This document shows positions 61,815 through 64,000 of a DNA stretch of 64,000 nt, one piece after another. A program made the position numbers and the translations under genes. The stretch is from Actinacidiphila acididurans. GTDB lineage: Bacteria > Actinomycetota > Actinomycetes > Streptomycetales > Streptomycetaceae. The notes beneath the pieces are model-generated. The model did not search any database, had not been told where the DNA came from, and saw only the letters and a program-made list of their open reading frames with translations. The DNA is taken from positions 108,325-172,324 of the forward strand of contig NZ_JADKYB010000021.1 of NCBI RefSeq assembly GCF_016918855.1, written 5' to 3'. Every line of letters begins with the position of its first letter. Within the stretch, counting starts at the first letter, position 1.

Positions 61815-64000
61815 TCACATGATCAGGTTGTACGTGTTCCAGCCCGCGCCGACCCGCACGCGCGTCGCGAACACGCCGGGCGACGCGCCCGTACCCCGGT
61901 ACAGCCACAGCACCCCGCCCGCGTCCCGCGCCACCAGGTCCGGCCGCCCGTCACCCGTCACATCGCCCGTCGCGGCCAGCGCCTTGTACGTGTTCCAGCC
62001 CGCGCCGACCCGCGCCCGCGTCGTGAACACCCCCGACGCGCTGCCCGTACCCCGGTAGACCCACAGCACCCCGCTCGCGTCGCGCGCCAGCAGGTCCGGG
62101 TGGCCGTCGCCTGTCGGATCACCGGCCCCCACCAGCGACCCGTACATGTTCCAGCCGCCGCCGACCCGCAGCCGGGCGGCGAACACGCCGGGCGACGTGC
62201 CCGTACCCCGGTACAGCCACAGCACCCCGCCCGTGTCCCGGGCGAGCAGATCGGGCCGGCCGTCGCCGGTGACGTCACCCACTCCGACCAGCAGGTTGTA
62301 CATGTTCCAGCCGCCGCCCACGCGCACGCGGGCGGCAAGCGGGGCCGCGGGCGTCGCGGTGCCGCGGTAGTACCAGAGGACGCCGGAGGAGTCGCGGGCC
62401 ACCACGTCACCCGTACCGTCGGACTTCACGGTGGACAGCGGCGTGACGGCGCTGTAGGTCTGCCAGCCCGCGCCGACCTTCTGCCGGGTCCTATACGGCG
62501 CCGCGGTCGTGCCGGTGCCGTGGTACTGCCACAGGGCGCCGGTGGTGTCGCGGGCGAGGAGCGCGCCGGACGGGCCGGCGCTGACGACGAGGCCGCTGAC
62601 CGTGTGGGCGTCGGAGAGGGTGCCGGTGGCGGCGGAGAAGGCGACCAGGGCTGTGGGCGGGAGGGCGGCGGGCGTGTCGAGGACTTGGCGGTCGTCGATG
62701 CGCACCTGGACGCGGCCGGCGCCGGCCTGGACGTCCACCTGGTGGGTGCCCTGCCGCAACGGGGTGCTGAGCCGGGCCGCGGCGCGGTAGGTGATCGTGG
62801 GAGAGCCGGCCGTACTGGTGCCGACCGCCGCGTAGTTGCCCATCCGCAGTGCGCCGTTGGTGGCGGTGCCGAGGGCGACGACCACGCCCGGCCGGCCCGC
62901 GATGCCCAAGCCTGCGCCCGAAGCGCCCAGCGCGGTGGCGGAGTTGCGGGCGGGGTCGAGGAAGGAGAACGCGATGCCGTAGCCGCCGGTGCCGGGGCCG
63001 AACTGCGCGGTGAAGGTGGCCCGCAGCCCGTCCGTGACCAGCGGCTTGCTGAAAACGGCGGAGCCCGCCAGGTTGCCGGTGGCCGGGGTGAGGGCGAGGC
63101 CGCCGCTGTCGGTGGGCGCCGCGGCGCCGTTCGCCCGCCACAGTCCGTCCGTGGCCGAGGTGGTGTCCGCGGTGCCGGTGCCGGTCCCGGTGACGTTCAC
63201 GTAACCGGCGCCCTGCGGGTTGCCGTTCGCGTCGACGCCGTTGCCGGTCACCTCGTAGAAGGCGCTGCGGGCGCCGGCCGACCGTGGGGTGAAGGTCACG
63301 CTCTGCACGGCGGTCTGGCCGGGGCCGATGACCAGGCCCTCGGAGAGCTGTACGGGGCTGCTGAAGTCGCCGGCCGGTGCTTTGGCCTTGGTGACGGTCA
63401 CCGGGATGTTGCCGGTGTCGGTGATCGTGAACGACAGCGTTTTCGAGCTGCCGACCGGCACCTGGCCGAAGTCCAGCGCGGCGGGCGAGAACTCCAGGTG
63501 GCCCTGGCCGGAGATGGCGGTGCCGCCGAGCGGGAGGGTCAGGGTGTGTGCGGCGCCCGCCTCGTCGGTGCTGGCGATCACCAGCGCGCCGCTGTCCGTA
63601 CCGCTGGCCGCCGGCGCATAGGTGACCGATGCGACCAACGAGCCGCCGGGTGGCAGGACCGTCCCCTCTGCGGGCAGTCCGGCGACGGTGAAGGGGCCGC
63701 CGGGTGCGGTGACCGCTCCGATGGTCTCGGACCGGGTGCCGGTGTTGGTGATCTGCACGTTCAGTGTGGACACGGTGCCGGTGGGCACCTCGCCGAAGGC
63801 CACGCTGCCGGGCGCGGCGCCGAGTCCGGGGCGGGTGCCGACGCCGTGCAGCGCGAAGACCAGCCGCCGGCCGTCGGACAGCGTGGCGGTGAGGGTGCCG
63901 CTGATGCCGCCGGTGGTGGTGGGCGCGAAGGCGACGGGGACGTCGAGGGTGGCGCCGGCGGGGAGTTGCGCGGGCAGGGCGGGGGTGGGCGCGGGGGTAC
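61815..64000 (-). CDS. Large extracellular FG-GAP/choice-of-anchor-D protein (N-terminus off window)
   Basis: Partial: the frame is open to the right edge (728 codons visible). Order in the visible part: two or three choice-of-anchor-D (ASPM/Hydin-like) beta-sandwiches ('VAFGEVPTGTVSTLNVQITN', 'LDFGQVPVGSSKTLSFTITD'), a lectin/LamG-like domain ('LRATFTAQFGPGTGGYGIAF'), then five FG-GAP/VCBS units with 'LLARDTGGVLWLYRGTG' and 'GDVTGDGRPDL'. The DNA units are spaced exactly 156 bases (61831, 61987, 62143, 62299, 62455), 52 residues each. Likely a secreted adhesin or enzyme accessory; any signal peptide or catalytic domain is outside. Confidence 0.8.
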   Translation of the reverse strand, partial: TPAPTPALPAQLPAGATLDVPVAFAPTTTGGISGTLTATLSDGRRLVFALHGVGTRPGLGAAPGSVAFGEVPTGTVSTLNVQITNTGTRSETIGAVTAPGGPFTVAGLPAEGTVLPPGGSLVASVTYAPAASGTDSGALVIASTDEAGAAHTLTLPLGGTAISGQGHLEFSPAALDFGQVPVGSSKTLSFTITDTGNIPVTVTKAKAPAGDFSSPVQLSEGLVIGPGQTAVQSVTFTPRSAGARSAFYEVTGNGVDANGNPQGAGYVNVTGTGTGTADTTSATDGLWRANGAAAPTDSGGLALTPATGNLAGSAVFSKPLVTDGLRATFTAQFGPGTGGYGIAFSFLDPARNSATALGASGAGLGIAGRPGVVVALGTATNGALRMGNYAAVGTSTAGSPTITYRAAARLSTPLRQGTHQVDVQAGAGRVQVRIDDRQVLDTPAALPPTALVAFSAATGTLSDAHTVSGLVVSAGPSGALLARDTTGALWQYHGTGTTAAPYRTRQKVGAGWQTYSAVTPLSTVKSDGTGDVVARDSSGVLWYYRGTATPAAPLAARVRVGGGWNMYNLLVGVGDVTGDGRPDLLARDTGGVLWLYRGTGTSPGVFAARLRVGGGWNMYGSLVGAGDPTGDGHPDLLARDASGVLWVYRGTGSASGVFTTRARVGAGWNTYKALAATGDVTGDGRPDLVARDAGGVLWLYRGTGASPGVFATRVRVGAGWNTYNLIM

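Overview
The window is high-GC actinobacterial DNA, most likely from Streptomyces or a close relative. Support: frequent GTG starts, 4-base ATGA/GTGA gene overlaps, a WblA-type WhiB protein, an Lsr2 paralogue beside purS, and the dispersed Streptomyces-type intergenic repeat before purD.

Layout. 0-24 kb is a purine-synthesis neighbourhood: purS-purQ-purL (4-base overlaps), divergent lsr2-like gene, three tRNA-Gly genes, purC, purD and purA. Conflict/immunity-type genes are interspersed: an EACC1 protein (1.0 kb), a 1119-aa NACHT NTPase (9.3-12.7 kb), an SMI1/KNR4 (SUKH) protein (12.8-14.2 kb) and a SLATT membrane protein (17.9 kb). 24-37 kb holds a cytochrome P450, an MBL-fold hydrolase and a Nudix protein in one overlapping operon, then RidA, DUF4177, two ArsA/GET3-like ATPases, wblA, a class A PBP, YqeY and a metallophosphoesterase. 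From RidA onward this follows the conserved actinobacterial order also known around whiB4-ponA2 in mycobacteria. It ends at tRNA-Pro(CGG).

36.9-53.0 kb is a genomic island inserted at tRNA-Pro. The 3' part of the tRNA (exact 33-bp core) is repeated at 52970-53002, and a decayed third copy lies at 38653. Between the outer copies are a small HTH gene and a Cys-rich gene (relict of a mobile element), a complete Wadjet plasmid-defence operon (jetA-jetB-jetC-jetD, all overlapping by 4 bases), a SWIM zinc-finger/SNF2 helicase pair and a VapBC-type toxin-antitoxin. No integrase is visible.

53-64 kb is accessory and secreted-protein DNA: a GH5-type glycoside hydrolase with a duplicated Cys-containing tail, a secreted repeat protein, an ADP-ribosylglycohydrolase, an HTH-coiled-coil-response-regulator protein, a cupin, a quinone-oxidoreductase-like gene divergent from a MarR regulator with three in-phase operator copies, and the 3' part of a large extracellular FG-GAP protein running off the right edge.

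Best candidates for a second look: the nested tRNA-Pro island with Wadjet; the unusual tRNA-Gly(UCC), which lacks G18-G19 and the TTC T-loop and resembles tRNAs dedicated to peptidoglycan; the NACHT-SUKH insertion; and the orphan EACC1 gene.
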